64,000 bases of DNA from Pipra filicauda (taxonomy: Eukaryota > Chordata > Aves > Passeriformes > Pipridae). The position numbers were made by a program, and so were the translations under genes. The notes beneath the pieces were generated by a model. It saw nothing but the letters and a program-made list of their open reading frames with translations. It was not told the origin of the DNA and did not search any database. Positions 12,178 to 24,717 of this stretch are shown piece by piece. The stretch lies in contig NW_024104998.1 of NCBI RefSeq assembly GCF_003945595.2, positions 1,815,224-1,879,223 of the forward strand. The letters run 5' to 3'. Each line of letters starts with the position of its first letter. Position 1 is the stretch's first letter.

Positions 12178-12527
12178 TTACCACGTATCTTCAGGCGCAC
12201 TGCTCATCTGTGACATTTCATACAGGATTGTCCCGCTCTCCCTCCCGCCAGTCAGAGGACCCCCTCGGCCTGCTCGACACCCTTCACCTCTCCTTCCCCC
12301 TCCCTCCTCCTCCCCCCTCAAACCTGGAATGGCAAACCTCTGTGTACTCCAAAGCTCCCCTCTCCTCTTCCACGGGCGTGCAGTACCTGCCGGCAAGGCT
12401 CCTCCTCTCTCTCCTTTCTCCTGCCGTGGCCGTGCCTGGGGGCCGAACCGCGCGCACAGAGCGCACACGGCGCCCTGGGCAGGCCTGGGGCTCTGCATGT
12501 GTAGCATGGGGCTTCCGGGCAAGCCTG
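12178..12527 (-). promoter_or_regulatory. GC-rich, CpG-containing 5' region of the RTE LINE (possible internal promoter)
   Basis: This segment is sharply richer in G+C and CpG than its surroundings, with a polypyrimidine run on the plus strand (about 12288-12318). It ends exactly at the inferred target-site duplication, so it would be the very 5' end of the LINE. LINEs need an internal promoter, which fits, but no specific promoter motif is recognisable. It could instead be older unrelated GC-rich DNA if the 5' boundary is wrong. Confidence 0.4.
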
Positions 12528-12539
12528 ACACACACAAGT
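12528..12539. repeat. Target-site duplication, right copy (RTE LINE)
   Basis: acacacacaagt, identical to 7866-7877. It defines the 5' end of the minus-strand LINE at 12527. Confidence 0.65.
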
Positions 12540-15500
12540 AGTGAACAGACAAAACCAACTATGATATTTCATTTATTATGTTTATTCTGAAGTGTGGAGT
12601 ATTTCCAGTATACCAAGGTCCAAAGAAAATGATATGGCTCGAACTAAGCATGAGAGCAAACTAAAACCAAGAAAAGCAAAAAACCGAAACATCCACTTAT
12701 TACTCAGTGAATATTTCTTAAAAAGTTGTCACATCATACTGAATTCCTGGTCATAGTCTTCAAAGAAGAATGCTTATACAAACATCCTGGGAACTAAAAT
12801 CCTCATGGAAAATTAAGGATTTAATAGACACATTAGACCCATTATGACCTCCCTGATGTTCCCTCTCTGCTGGATAAGGTTCCATCCCAGTACCACCCAG
12901 GATGCAACTGCACATTTATCTATTCAGTTAATCTAATTAAACAGAAGTAAAAGCAGTCCTGCAGAGCCTGCATTTAGTCTGTATTTACATACAGCTCAAA
13001 AGGCTTTCCTCATGCCTTCTGGCCATTTGAGGTTACCAGCCTTCAAGCAGCAGAGCTGATCTCACAGGTTGATGTGCTTGCTTGATGAGGTGCTTGCTGC
13101 ACCTCTCTGATTCTAGCCCAGAGCTCTGACACTCTTTGGATCCTTCTATAAGTTGATTAAACCAACCTGAGGGGTTTCAGGGTTTTTTTTTAATTGTTGA
13201 ATTTAGTTGTTTGGGGAGAAGTTGGCACAGGATAATAGGAGAGATAGCACAGTGCTTTTTGAGCCAGTGAGCTGCTGGTTCTCCTTATCCCTCTTCACAG
13301 TAGGCTACCATTAGCCTCCTGATCAGATGAAGGATATTGTCTCTCTACATAGACTTGAGAGGAGAGATGACAGTGATCAACATGCTGTATAAGACACTGC
13401 TAAGATAAATGGTGATTTGAAACCCTCAGTTCAAGCGCAAACTACTGAGAAGATGCTCCTCGGAAAAACATATCCTTAACACACAAAAATTCTGTGATAT
13501 GCAAGAGGTCAAACTTCACAAGTTCATGGTCCCTTCTAGCACCCTCTGGCCTTTTAAAAATGGAAAAAAATAGGATAAAAAAGTAAATAACTTGCAATCA
13601 ACCCATTGCCCTATTGCTGGGATTCAGGATTTTTTTAACAAAAATTTAAAGTGTCCTTTCTCTTCCTACCAAGTCTTTTAGACCTGAAAGCACAAAAAAA
13701 TTGATCCGGAATTAGGGTCTTCTAGAAAAAAAAAAAAAAGCCTTTACTGACTTAGATGAAACAAACTGGCAAGCAACCTAAACTATTTTTCAGTCTTAAG
13801 TTGCTGTACTAGCACTGTTTCTTTCTACCCCTCCATCCTAAACAGCTATTGGAAACCTTTCGAGTTTAGATATTGCATCAACAGTGGGTAAATAGAGCAG
13901 TTCTTTGGTCCTGGCTGGGGATCAGGATAAAGTTAGGTTTATAAAATGACAAAAACTTACAGAATTTAGAAAATTATACAGTGGCAACTGTATAACCACT
14001 GACAGGGGCTGACTGCATGCAAAGGCAACTGTACCGTAAGAGTCAAGACATTTATTTTCTTTGTCTTTGGCATACTCATTCTTCAGCTTTTTATGTATCA
14101 CCATTTCTACAGGAGACTATTTCAGAACAAATGCTCTGGTCTGGAGCTGATCATGTGACTGAAGTTGCTTCATTCAGGACTTAGCTGACAAATACTTTCT
14201 ACTGTAAGGGGTGATGTGAAATCTGACTTCGAATTGTCTTCTACCCAGACACATACCATGAAATGAATTCTACACTGTTAAGCTGTTGCCTTGATTTTTC
14301 TCTGGGTGGTACTTCTTTGGCTATTTTCTAGGGTCCAAATCTAAATGTGCTATTCACAGTGTCAGTAAAAACTTCCACTGTGGCTAGGAAAGAAGTCACT
14401 TGCATCCCTTGCCTCTGCTGACCCAACAGGCAAGCACGGTGCTGATGTTGCACTTTGGACTTCCTATGGGCCTTGTGATTTCAGTTTTACTTTTTCCTTT
14501 TTCAGTTCATTTTTTTTAATTGTTTGGGATACTCCAATCCCTCCTAACGCCAAATTCCTCTAGAAGCCAAGATGACCATACACTCAGTAGGTATGTATGA
14601 GCCTCCAGATATTTTCAACCAAAGTCATAGCACAGAGTTAAGTCTTGAAGGCAGAACAGTGTGACACTGTGAAAGGACAGGAGCATGAGGGTAGTTTAAA
14701 ATAGTTTGTTTCTCCCAAGAGTGGTTCTTCCTTGAGGCCAGCTGCAGCTTCAACCTGAAAAAGACATGTGAGTAGATCTCTTTCAATTTGGACTCTTTGT
14801 GTGCATACTCCATGTTTGTTTGCTGCTCCTCTCTCTCTCCCAGACTCTACATTTCCCTATACTTTTCCTGGATCTTCCCTTTTCCTCCATTCATTGTTTT
14901 CTTATAGGCTTATGCTGCGGCAATGAGAGTGCCTGTATGCTTGGAGATATGACGCATCTGCATTCCAAGCCAGTACCTGGGCAAGATGCAGTTCTGTCCT
15001 CCCTCTCCCCAGAAGGGACCTGTGCTATGTCTCTCAGGTGAACCCATGGGGACTCCAGCAAGGACAAAGACTGCAGGGTCTGCTGTATGGACCTAAGGTC
15101 CTTGCTGGCCAAAATGTTTGCGGATCGCAGAAGGAAGTGGCTTCCATGTGAATCATTGTGACTCTTTGTTCTTGAGTAATTTTCCATAGGGGCAAGGGTT
15201 GGTAGTCTGGCTGTGCTCAAGTAAAGTGTTATATTTACCTGTTTAATCAATTGGACATAACTAAAAAAAATTCCAATGGAAACAAGGTTGAGATACAGTG
15301 CCTTAAATTGGTTGCTGTATTATACATAATTTCCTTATTCTGGATTACATCAGATCTTTCCCACATACAATTGAAGAACCTGATACACCACCGCTAAAAT
15401 TCTGCTGAATACTGAACTCACCCAGGATCAGTTATGTGAGCTATACCCAGGCCTCTCCCAGCTTTTGTGTACATGGCATTTCTCACTGATCTAACTACAA

Positions 15501-15854
15501 AATGTTCAAGCTGCAATACGATGTGCTTCCCATACTGGCTGGGGAAAAATCATCTTACTCTGCAGTATTCTTGGCTCAAACCCAGAAAGGATTTTGAGAA
15601 ATCACACTGTAAACCATGACATACAGGCTAGCTTTCAGCAAAGAGCAGGGCTACAGCAAGGCGAAGGACTTTGGAGAGGCAGGGAATGTTAAGCCACAGG
15701 TAGCTCCTCATCACTGGAGGTAGGCAGTGACTGGTAACTGCCTAAAACCTAGACAGAGCAAAGACTTGAGGTGGACAGAGGACATTGTGCCTGGAGTTTT
15801 CAATCATGATTACACAGAGGCACCAAGCACGAAACAATGTGGGGCTCATGACTG
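12540..15854. other. Unique DNA, no feature recognised
   Basis: AT-rich, with a 13-14-nt A run near 13727. Frames of up to 119 codons show no family signature. Confidence 0.55.
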
Positions 15855-16546
15855 TGTCCTAGTTAGAACAGCTGGGACCAGTTCATCACTGTATGGGTGT
15901 AACCCAAAACTGTGTATTCTATAGCCTTCCATGCCATTTCCCAGATACTGGTATCAACAGACTATTTACACCTTCTGCCCAGAGCAGCCTGACTCCTCAG
16001 GCTATAAACCGGGTGTTAAGAGACCTTCGAGATAGGAGGGTGCCTCCTTGTCCTCACACTCTTTTGTGGAACTCCCCGCCCTAAGGGAAGTACTGGACAT
16101 TCCTGCCTGAACTGGAGAATATATAATCTTGGAGTCTTGGAACTTTTTTAACCACTCATGGGATCCAGAGGAAGACTGCAGATCACCACTCTCAACCAAA
16201 CTGCAGACCACCACTCTCAACTGGACTGCCACCACCACTTTTCAACCAGACTGCAACCACCACTCTCAACTGGACTGCAATCACCACTCTTGACCAGACT
16301 GCAACAGCACTCTCACCAACAGGTTTTCCCCTCTCCTTTTACTTTGGACTCAGGGGGCCCAACGAACACCACTCTGTTCATGCCCCAGGGTGCTGGGTTA
16401 TACATTTGGGTTTTGTGGGTTAGAACCAATTGTTTGTCTGTATAATTGTACTTACTGTATTATTTTATTAAATTGTTACTCTGACTTATAATCTCTCTTT
16501 TGAGTTGAGTTCATGTCCCCTGCTGGTTTACCTTTAAACCAGCACA
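15855..16546 (+). mobile_element. Solo LTR, avian ERVL-like
   Basis: The ends form an imperfect inverted repeat (TGTCCTAGTT against AAACCAGCACA). There is a TATA-like box at 16118-16127 (aatatataat) and an ATTAAA poly(A) signal at 16467-16472, followed by a T-rich stretch. No internal gag/pol region and no clear target duplication, so this is a solo LTR. Confidence 0.65.
16174..16320. repeat. 24-25-bp tandem repeat, six copies, inside the LTR
   Basis: Units start at 16174, 16200, 16225, 16250, 16274 and 16298. Each is a variant of actgca-accaccactctcaac. Odd and even units alternate between ...aaccag and ...aactgg endings, suggesting a two-unit (about 49-bp) higher-order period. Confidence 0.9.
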
Positions 16547-19500
16547 ACGTGAAACTTCTGCCTGCTTACATTTCTGTCCTGTGACCAAGCATGTGAAGGC
16601 TGAACACGCTCCCCTCCCACTGAGCTGCCCAGCTGCTCAAAGCATGGTCCTGTAAGCCTCCCAAGAGTGGGACAGGCAGCAGGGCCTTGAACACCCCAAT
16701 TTTCCTGAAAATCAGCAATGCTAACACAGGGAAAAGGGAGATACTTTTTTTTCCATGTGCCATCTGTTTCACAACAACGAGAACCTTTGCAATATTAAGG
16801 AACTGGTTTTGTGACTCCTGATAATGTGTTGGTGTCTAGCAGTGCCCTGCTCATCCCTCCCAGGGTTTGATCTTAATTTCTGACACCCTACTAACTTCTT
16901 GCTCCCACAGGAAGATGAATGCATATGATTCGGAGCATGAAAGAGTCCAGGGATCCCTAGAGGAGTCTATGGCCTGTAATACAGACCACATGGAACCCCA
17001 GTATGGGGAAGGATAAGATAGGGTGTAGACTGAGCCCTGATGTGCAGAAAATGTGCTGTGGAAGATTTGGGGAGCCTCCTGCCAGCAGACAGCAGTATAA
17101 GTACAAAGAAGGGCTGCACACAGAGGTGGGGAGGAGGAGGCACCACAGCCCTGGCAGGGAGGCAGAATGCACATACAGCTCTGCCTTAGAAGGGACTGAA
17201 GAAGTGGGACTGCCCATGCAGAGTAGGTAGAGATGAGATATACTTAGGGATGCCAGGGCTGGAAGAAGTTTACCTGAAGACATCTGGGAAAGGGAAGGAC
17301 TGACTGGGACTCGTACAGATCCTATGAGAACATAGGCTGGGAAATACCAGGAGCTCTTGCATTACAGAGATGGGAGCAAAGCATGGCAAGGTGGAATGAT
17401 ACCCACCTGGAGGCAAAGGCCTCCAAATCTGGTCAATGGTCCCTGGCTGAGTGGCCACAGAACAGCAGGAGATGAGTAAAACTGTTCTTGGGGACCTGGA
17501 CCCCAGCTGCCTCTCAATCATTATCTCAGTGGCTTGGAAAATTATAACTGTGTGAGAGGAGAGCTGAAGCAGCAGTAATATGCGCTGCCTCTTCCTCATT
17601 AAAGCTCAAATGACAATGTGAAACTTCTCCCCATCTTAGCTTAAGACTGTGGTCCAGTTGCTCTGTGCTTATTTTGCCAAATATTAAAGCATGCAGTTAA
17701 ATTTTGTGGACAGGATTCAGTCCCTGGGCCTCTGATGAGACTACATCATGGGCTTAAATTTTAATTTGTGCTGAAGTGCTTTGTTGTAGAGGAAGGGGAT
17801 CTCCTGTGTACAAGAAGTTAAGCATTGAACAACTTGGCTGAGCCAGGGCTAACTCCAGAGTAAGTCAGTGAAATCAGCATCTTCAGGGTCAGTAAAAAAG
17901 AGAGAAGGGAGAGAAGCACCAGGCCCAGTCTTTTTATGGATCTTTTTCTTTTGGCTGAATCCATTACTGCCGCAAAGTTTATGATACTTTAAAAAAACAA
18001 AGCCACACAAGTGCCAGTATTATTTAAGGGATAGCAAAATCCAGGACAGGAGACCACCATTAAGCAACATCCTCTCTTGAAAGACACTGTGTAAGAAGGT
18101 AATCTGTGATATTGATCCTCGTTTTCTTCTTCCATCACTCCAAAATTGCTATAAATGCTCACATTGAAAGTTCTGTTCCGTGATGTCAGGGAAAGGAGAA
18201 TTAGGACTGATCTTTACAGCCATGTACTTTGAGCAATTCATTATGCTAATCACATAAGCATCAAAACATACATGTTTTATTTATAAATAAGCAAAGTCTT
18301 TTCCAACCCACTTCCTAGTAAAAAAGCAGCATTCAAACCACAGAAATCCTTTGTGTCACATGCAGTGCTCATTATTCTGGGAAACTGTGAGTGATGCCTA
18401 TTCTATACTGAATGCTCTGTTTCAAGCTTGCAGAGGTTGTTCTGGGATGCTTCCCCACAAGGTTACTGTGTCTGTGTTTAACAAGCACTTAAACCCCAGA
18501 GAATGTACTTGTAAAAAAAAAAAGAGAATATGTAGAAGCATATTAAGTCCTATGGAAAATTGCAGCCTGGCCCAATGCTGCAATTGTCAGCAGGAAACTT
18601 CTGGAAGTCTGAAATAATAAGAGGAATAATACAAATCTAAGTATGATTTAGGAATGTACGCTTTTTTTTTTCATTCCAATATTAAGCACCTGTAAATAGT
18701 TTAATTTCAAAGATTTTTTTTTTTTGCAGGTTCCAGAAATATAATTATATACAGCAGAATTGCTGACAAACTGTAGTCAAATACTGTTTGTTTTGATATG
18801 GTGCAAAATTCTGCCTGTTTACATAAATTGCAAGGTTATTATTGGGAAAGCCAAGACAACCTCCTTGAGAAAATGTCAGTTAACATCTGTTGTGACATTA
18901 AATTTATTCCCCTTAAGAACAAGAAGAAATATAGCAATATTTTCTAGAGGCTGAGTTTTATACAGACCCACTAGGTGAAACACCCACAGCACCACAATCC
19001 ACGAAAATTTCCGATCTTCATTTTAGCATTCACTTTCGCCAGAAAGTCATCGAGCCCTTCTTATGTCCTTCTGCTCTGTCTTCAGACAATATGTTCACTA
19101 TGATGCAGTTCCATATCCTCTCCTCTTTTGTGGGTGTCTAGAAATCTCACTGTATAATTTGCTGCATACCCTGTTATCAGGTTCAGAAGCAAACATCAGA
19201 TGACTGTGTGTGACAATTGCCATGCCTGCAGCCTTTTATTGACTCATTTTAACCGCAGGAATTGCATCATTTTTAAAGACCAGTTACTTTTTCCTCCTCT
19301 TAGAATTCTCATTAGAAGTTCAGTGATATAGAGTCCATCATCTCCTCTTTCATAATTTCTAGATATGCAGTAATACTGTATTTATAATGTGTTGCACAGA
19401 GAAATTACAAGACTGTTTCTAAATTGACAATGGAAACATTTGTCAAAGAATAGCAGTGTGCTGCTGGCATTAACTTTCAGTAGATGTGGTTGCACCCTTC

Positions 19501-20663
19501 TCTAAGTGGAATTGAGGGATGCTTGCAGCTGTAACCTCAGAAAATTCAGCAGTGAGTGATGCAGCTTTAGACTATCCTGATTCTCACCTCAATTACTTGA
19601 ATAAAATTATGTCTGATTTAAATAATTTGAGATTATCTGATTCCTGAAGACCACATCATGGAATAACTGACAGCAGACTAATTTCAGTAATTTATTTATT
19701 TTTCCCTAATCAATAGCCTTGCATACAGTACTGCAAGGGTAACATACAAAGAAGAGTGCTCTTTGCCTACTTGATAAATCCAATTTTGTCAATATTTGGA
19801 TTCAGATTCCACCATCCCTGCTTCCTACTGCTATTGCTCATATTTGAGGTAAACAGGACCATTTGAGGAAAAAAAACTAGGAAGAATAGTCAAAAAAGCA
19901 AATTTTACCGAATTCCCTCAGGTAACATAAAGGTAGGCTGAAAGTGAGAGCACCTGCTTCATTAATGTTGTCCAGTTAAGGACATTTTCAATGTAAACTT
20001 GTTAATATACAAAGCAGGGAGTGATAAATAAAGACAAAGATACAAACCTGACAGATGAGGGATAATGGAGACAATGCTAAAACCTCAAAGGCTCCAGCCC
20101 TTAATTTATGGGCCATCGAGAAACTGGGCACAGCTATGGGGAGAGTCAACCTGGAATTTGCAATGTATAACAATGGGAAAACAAGAGGAACATGGGAGTT
20201 TGAGACAGTCCTGTGGGACTACGCAAAATTTATTAAGGAATGTTTATGGATTGGGTATGGAGGCAGAAGGCAGTGGGGACTGGACAGAAAGGGATTCTAA
20301 GGGACTGGTCACATGTAGAACAGGGCTCCCAATGTGCTTGTCTGATCCCTGCTCCTGATCCCCACAGTCTCTCCTGTCTTTGATTCGCTCCTTCCCTATC
20401 TCTCTCTGTATAATCTCACTCTCTATCCCGTGTGTGGGAAGGTTGCAAAAATTAGGTGCCAACTACAGAGCAGACTGGCAGGAGTGGGTTTGGTCACAGC
20501 TACTGGAGCCAGAGCTGGAGTGTGGGTGCTGCCCCAGGTGGTGTAAATCCCGAGGGAGAGAGGGTGCCAGTGTCAGCTGCTGTGTGTGTTCACCCTTGTG
20601 AACCTAGCGAATTTTGTGTCTGTGTATCTGTCTTTATGTGTGGTTGAATTTTCACTGCTAGTA
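16547..20663. other. Unique DNA, no feature recognised
   Basis: Overlapping short frames on both strands at 16.85-17.6 kb and 20.0-20.6 kb have no recognisable motif. The 20.25-20.66 kb part runs straight into the CR1 tail at 20664 and could be an unidentified repeat. Confidence 0.5.
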
Positions 20664-20796
20664 CTGCAAGGCCAGGTTTGATGGGGCTTTGAGCAGCCTG
20701 ATTTAGTAGAAGGTTCCCTGCCTATGGCAGGGGGGTTGGAACTAGATGATCCTTAATGTTACTTCCAACCTAAATCATTCTGTGACTCTATGATGC
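20664..20796 (+). mobile_element. CR1 LINE 3' end, short
   Basis: Sense CR1: ggttggaactagatgatcct, then acttccaacctaaatcattc, ending in a decayed ATTCTGTGACTCTATGAT tail. Severely 5'-truncated. Confidence 0.92.
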
Positions 20797-23700
20797 TAAC
20801 TCCTGCACTGGAGCTACAGTTGGGGTGCCACTAGGGGACCAGTCCAGAACATTAACTCCAGCAAACCAATCACCTCAACATCTTGCCAACACATCCAAGC
20901 TCTTTGAGCCCAGTTTCATTCTGTCTTCCACTACTTCATTGCTGTGACTTTTGCTTTTCCACTGAGGTTCATGCACTGATTGTTCCTTTCTGTAGTACAG
21001 CAACAGATGGTCACATTTCTTCTTCTCTTGCTGGCATGTCTATGTGAAGTAAAAAGTACTGAATGTTTTCCAACACATTTCTCGGGGATTTAATGTCTAC
21101 CACTGCAGAAATTAGTATAGGACACTGCTAGAAAGTCTTGTGCTTTCCAAAAAGCATTCTGCAAGGATAGAGTATTGGGTAACAAGCTGCAGTAAACTTC
21201 TGTGGAAAGTCTTCCGTTTTCTCCTCAATGAACTTTACAGTTGCTGTGTATTTTGGAGCATGACTAAAACCTATATTATAAAGAGAGATTGATGACATAT
21301 AGTTTATCACATTTAGCTATACATCTTTTTGTCTCTATAATAGAGATTTTTGTTACTCAGTCAAAAAATCTACACTCACTTTTCATATGATGGTATATTG
21401 ACCATCTTTCTGCTAAAACTTTTTACTGACTGAGTTTTTACACTGACAGTGGAAAAATGATGTGTTGAGCTGATTTAACTGTGTCAGCTATTACCAGAAT
21501 GAAATCTATGGTGCAGAAAGAGTGTTTGCTAACCTAATGCATACCCAATGCTTGCATATTAACTTTCCCTTTAATGGCATCCAAGGATATATCTTCAAAT
21601 TTGGATGCACTTCAGTTACAGCATTAATATTCTTATTTTCTCTGAAGAATTGCAGGCATGCTCCTCCAAGAAGATGCTTAAGACCTCAGAGGAAAATCTT
21701 TGAGGTTATAATGGAGAGGAGGACTGACTTCAAAAGGATTTTGTACAGAGGTAGGAAACAACCATTACCCATCCTTTCCAAAATTCTGTGTATGTTTATT
21801 GTTAACTAATTCTATATATGTTTAGTGTACAATTGTTTTCCTGCAGTGTAAAGATGAATAAAATTCCCAGTGAAGTCAGTCAATAAGACCAGAGTGTCAA
21901 ATCCAAAGAAGTAAAAGTAAATATTATTTCTTCATGTCCAGATCATAATATTTTACTTTTAAGACAAGCCGCTTAGGACCTTCATTCTTATTCATAAAAT
22001 TCCCCAAGGAAAATCCTTTCAAGTACACTTTCAGCTATTTAATTCAGAGGGAGACGTCATGCATGAGCTGACGCACATTTGCCTTGCTGATTTCCTGCAA
22101 GTCTCTCAGTTCCTTCAGGGGTCATTCAAGTTACAGCATATTAATCACACAGATAATAAGGAATAATATTCTATCTGAATATACCTATCTCTATCAGAAG
22201 GCAAATCTGTCTGACATGTAGTATTTATCACAAATTCCCAGAACTCAATTGAGTGTTTTCTACCCAGCAAAGCATTCAAGTATACATGCAGTGAATTTTT
22301 GCTAAACTACGTTTCTCTGTGATTAACTGCTCAACAAAGGCCTGAAAGTTCTTCCCTGAAAAGGCTGAGGTACCAGAGAGTTCGGGTGTCAGACCTGACT
22401 GTCTCTAAACAGGTGCCTGTCATCACTTCTACTTTTTCTGGCTTTTAAACCAAACTCTTAGAGTGCTACCAGCACACTACAGCATGTTGAGGTTGGAAGG
22501 AGTCCAGTAGCAATTTAGCTTTAAGTCTAACAAAGGCAGGAAGCAGGGAACATAGGCACCATGTATTCCTAAGCCTGACGAAGCATTCTTCCATAGATGT
22601 GCTGCTAAACAGCACAGGAGTATGGTAATACATTAATATGTGACCTTTATGGAGAAAGTTAATGCTACTTGTTACAGGAGCTAAATCCCTTCCTTTTAAA
22701 TTATAAACCACTAAGATGAATTTGGCCAGTTATTTTTGTAAATATGTTTCCAGGCTGCATTTGTGTTCTGCATCCCATCACTGAATTATTCCCCCTTTGC
22801 CTTTCTGGCATGTAAATGGAATCTGTTTCTCTGCTTTTGCTGATTAGATAACAAAACAGACTGTAATGAAAACTAAAAAGCTAAAGGCTATTAGTTAGAG
22901 CTGGTTGAAATCTTTCCAATTAATATTTCAACAGGGTTCAATCTAAGATCCCCTTTCATGAAATATTCAAACAATGTAAATTTTCAAAATGATATATTGT
23001 GTAAGTATTCTAGGAAAACAGATTCTTAAAGATTTGGAAAAAAAAAATCTAACATCTTCCTTTTTTTCTTCTTAATCTCTTCTTTTTTTTTCTTTTCTTT
23101 CTTTCTAATTCAATTTCCTCTCTATTCCTGCTAGAAAATACATTTAAAATGTGCAACATCTTATCTGTTGATTACTGAAGGTAAAAAACCACACAAAGCA
23201 GCCTCTGAGTTGACATTGACAAAAAAGGAGTGAAAACTGTTCTGCCATATGGTTTACCTTCTTTTCTTAATTCTTTGTCTCTCAGAGGAAAAAAATATTT
23301 AAAATCAAAGCTTTTTTTCTCCTCAAAACAGTTACACTTAGACAGTGTAAAAATATAATTAATTTTCTCATGAAGAATTGCAATATTCCCAGTGAAGTTT
23401 TGAAGTTCCCAGAGTTTTGAAGAAAAATCCTGTCTTCTTTTTTAATAAGAAATTCACACACACAAAAAGATATCGCTGGTGTTGGCCACCTCTGCTGTTC
23501 ACTGTAACTCAGAAACTCCGTACAGCACAGAGGAAGATTTGCATGAGGACAACCCTTCCTTTCCAAAGACAGGGATCCAGTGACCACAGGTTTACACCCA
23601 AGCCTCTGCCTGGATCCTTGCCTCCATCCATTGGCTTATGTTGAGTAATCAAAGAAGCCTCATTTGGGTCTTAGTGAGCTAAAATGTGCTAGCTAGCCTA

Positions 23701-24717
23701 GTGCAGGTGCAAGGAAATCTCTGAAAGTGTGTATTCTTGATTACTCCCAGTGGGTTTTCTCAGTCTGGAGATCTCTCCTTGTTTTAGCCAAGATGTTGCA
23801 GTTTATACTTTAAGGTTGGATTGCACTAAATTGAGACGCAACTTCATTTTAAGGCAGCTGAGCTTCCAAAATCTGATTTTATCTGAGGCTATTCCTGAAC
23901 CACGAGACTCGTCTGAGTGTTCTGAGCTGTAGACAAATTCAGATCCAGTGTCAGTCCTTAAATGCATGGCTAAATTGACCTTTGAGAATAGAAACCCTAA
24001 GCTAATGTTTCAGTGTTTCAGTTATTCAGCACAAGAAAAAAAAAAGAAAAAGCAAACTTATTTCTGATGCTGACATGGAAGCCTGTCCTTGGTGTACTTT
24101 CTTAGATCCAAGGCCTATGCATGGGTATGGAATCAGGTGCCAGCTGACAGAGGACTGGAGCATCTGACTTAGTTCCCTTTGAAGCAAATCTGATAAACAC
24201 ATAAACTATCCAGAGAAAAAAAAAACAGCACGTGGTAAATAGAGAAACAAATTCTCTTCAAAACAAATTGCTAACACAGACACTGGCTGAAAGACATGTA
24301 AACATATTGGGTACAACTGTTCTTTTTCCTGATGAGTTTTATGAACAAATGCTTTCCTTGGAAATTGCTACAGTTACAGCACAACAGCTCCAGCCCTGCC
24401 TTCTTTGGTCACAGAGACTGGTACTGTGGCATTCTTGTGAACATAGAGTATGGAATGACCACATGCTGGTGTACAAAGCTTTGATTATACGTAATTGAAA
24501 ACAACATACATTACAAGCCATTGTACCCCCTTGTAAGCAGTGATTCAGGTAGTGTAGAAGGAAATAAGGAGAGGTTTTCTGGGACACCTCCACTGTTTCG
24601 TATATTTTAGGCAACACTGCGTTAACTGCTGTTATTGAAGATAATTCCTTGCAAACACCTATGACAAATAATAACTCTCATTTTTTGAGCAGAAACAAGT
24701 CACCATCCATTGACCAA
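20797..24717. other. AT-rich unique DNA, no feature recognised
   Basis: Contains a pyrimidine-rich stretch around 23057-23110. No gene was supported. Confidence 0.55.

Larger units (their letters stand above)
7878..12527 (-). mobile_element. RTE-clade LINE (AviRTE-like), near full length but dead
   Basis: On the minus strand this stretch holds, in order, a GC-rich 5' region, an APE-type endonuclease, a reverse transcriptase and a very short 3' UTR. It is flanked by a perfect 12-bp direct repeat, acacacacaagt, at 7866-7877 and 12528-12539, which I read as the target-site duplication. The 3' boundary is supported independently: homology with the SINE at 57795-58133 ends in GATG exactly where the duplication begins. 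The RT resembles the RTE clade (YRGITLLSIAGKI, LLNRL, FRANRSTTD, YADD). From memory, RTE elements in birds (AviRTE) are patchily distributed and attributed to horizontal transfer shared with filarial nematodes. The 5' boundary rests on the repeat alone, which is partly CA-rich. Confidence 0.8.
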
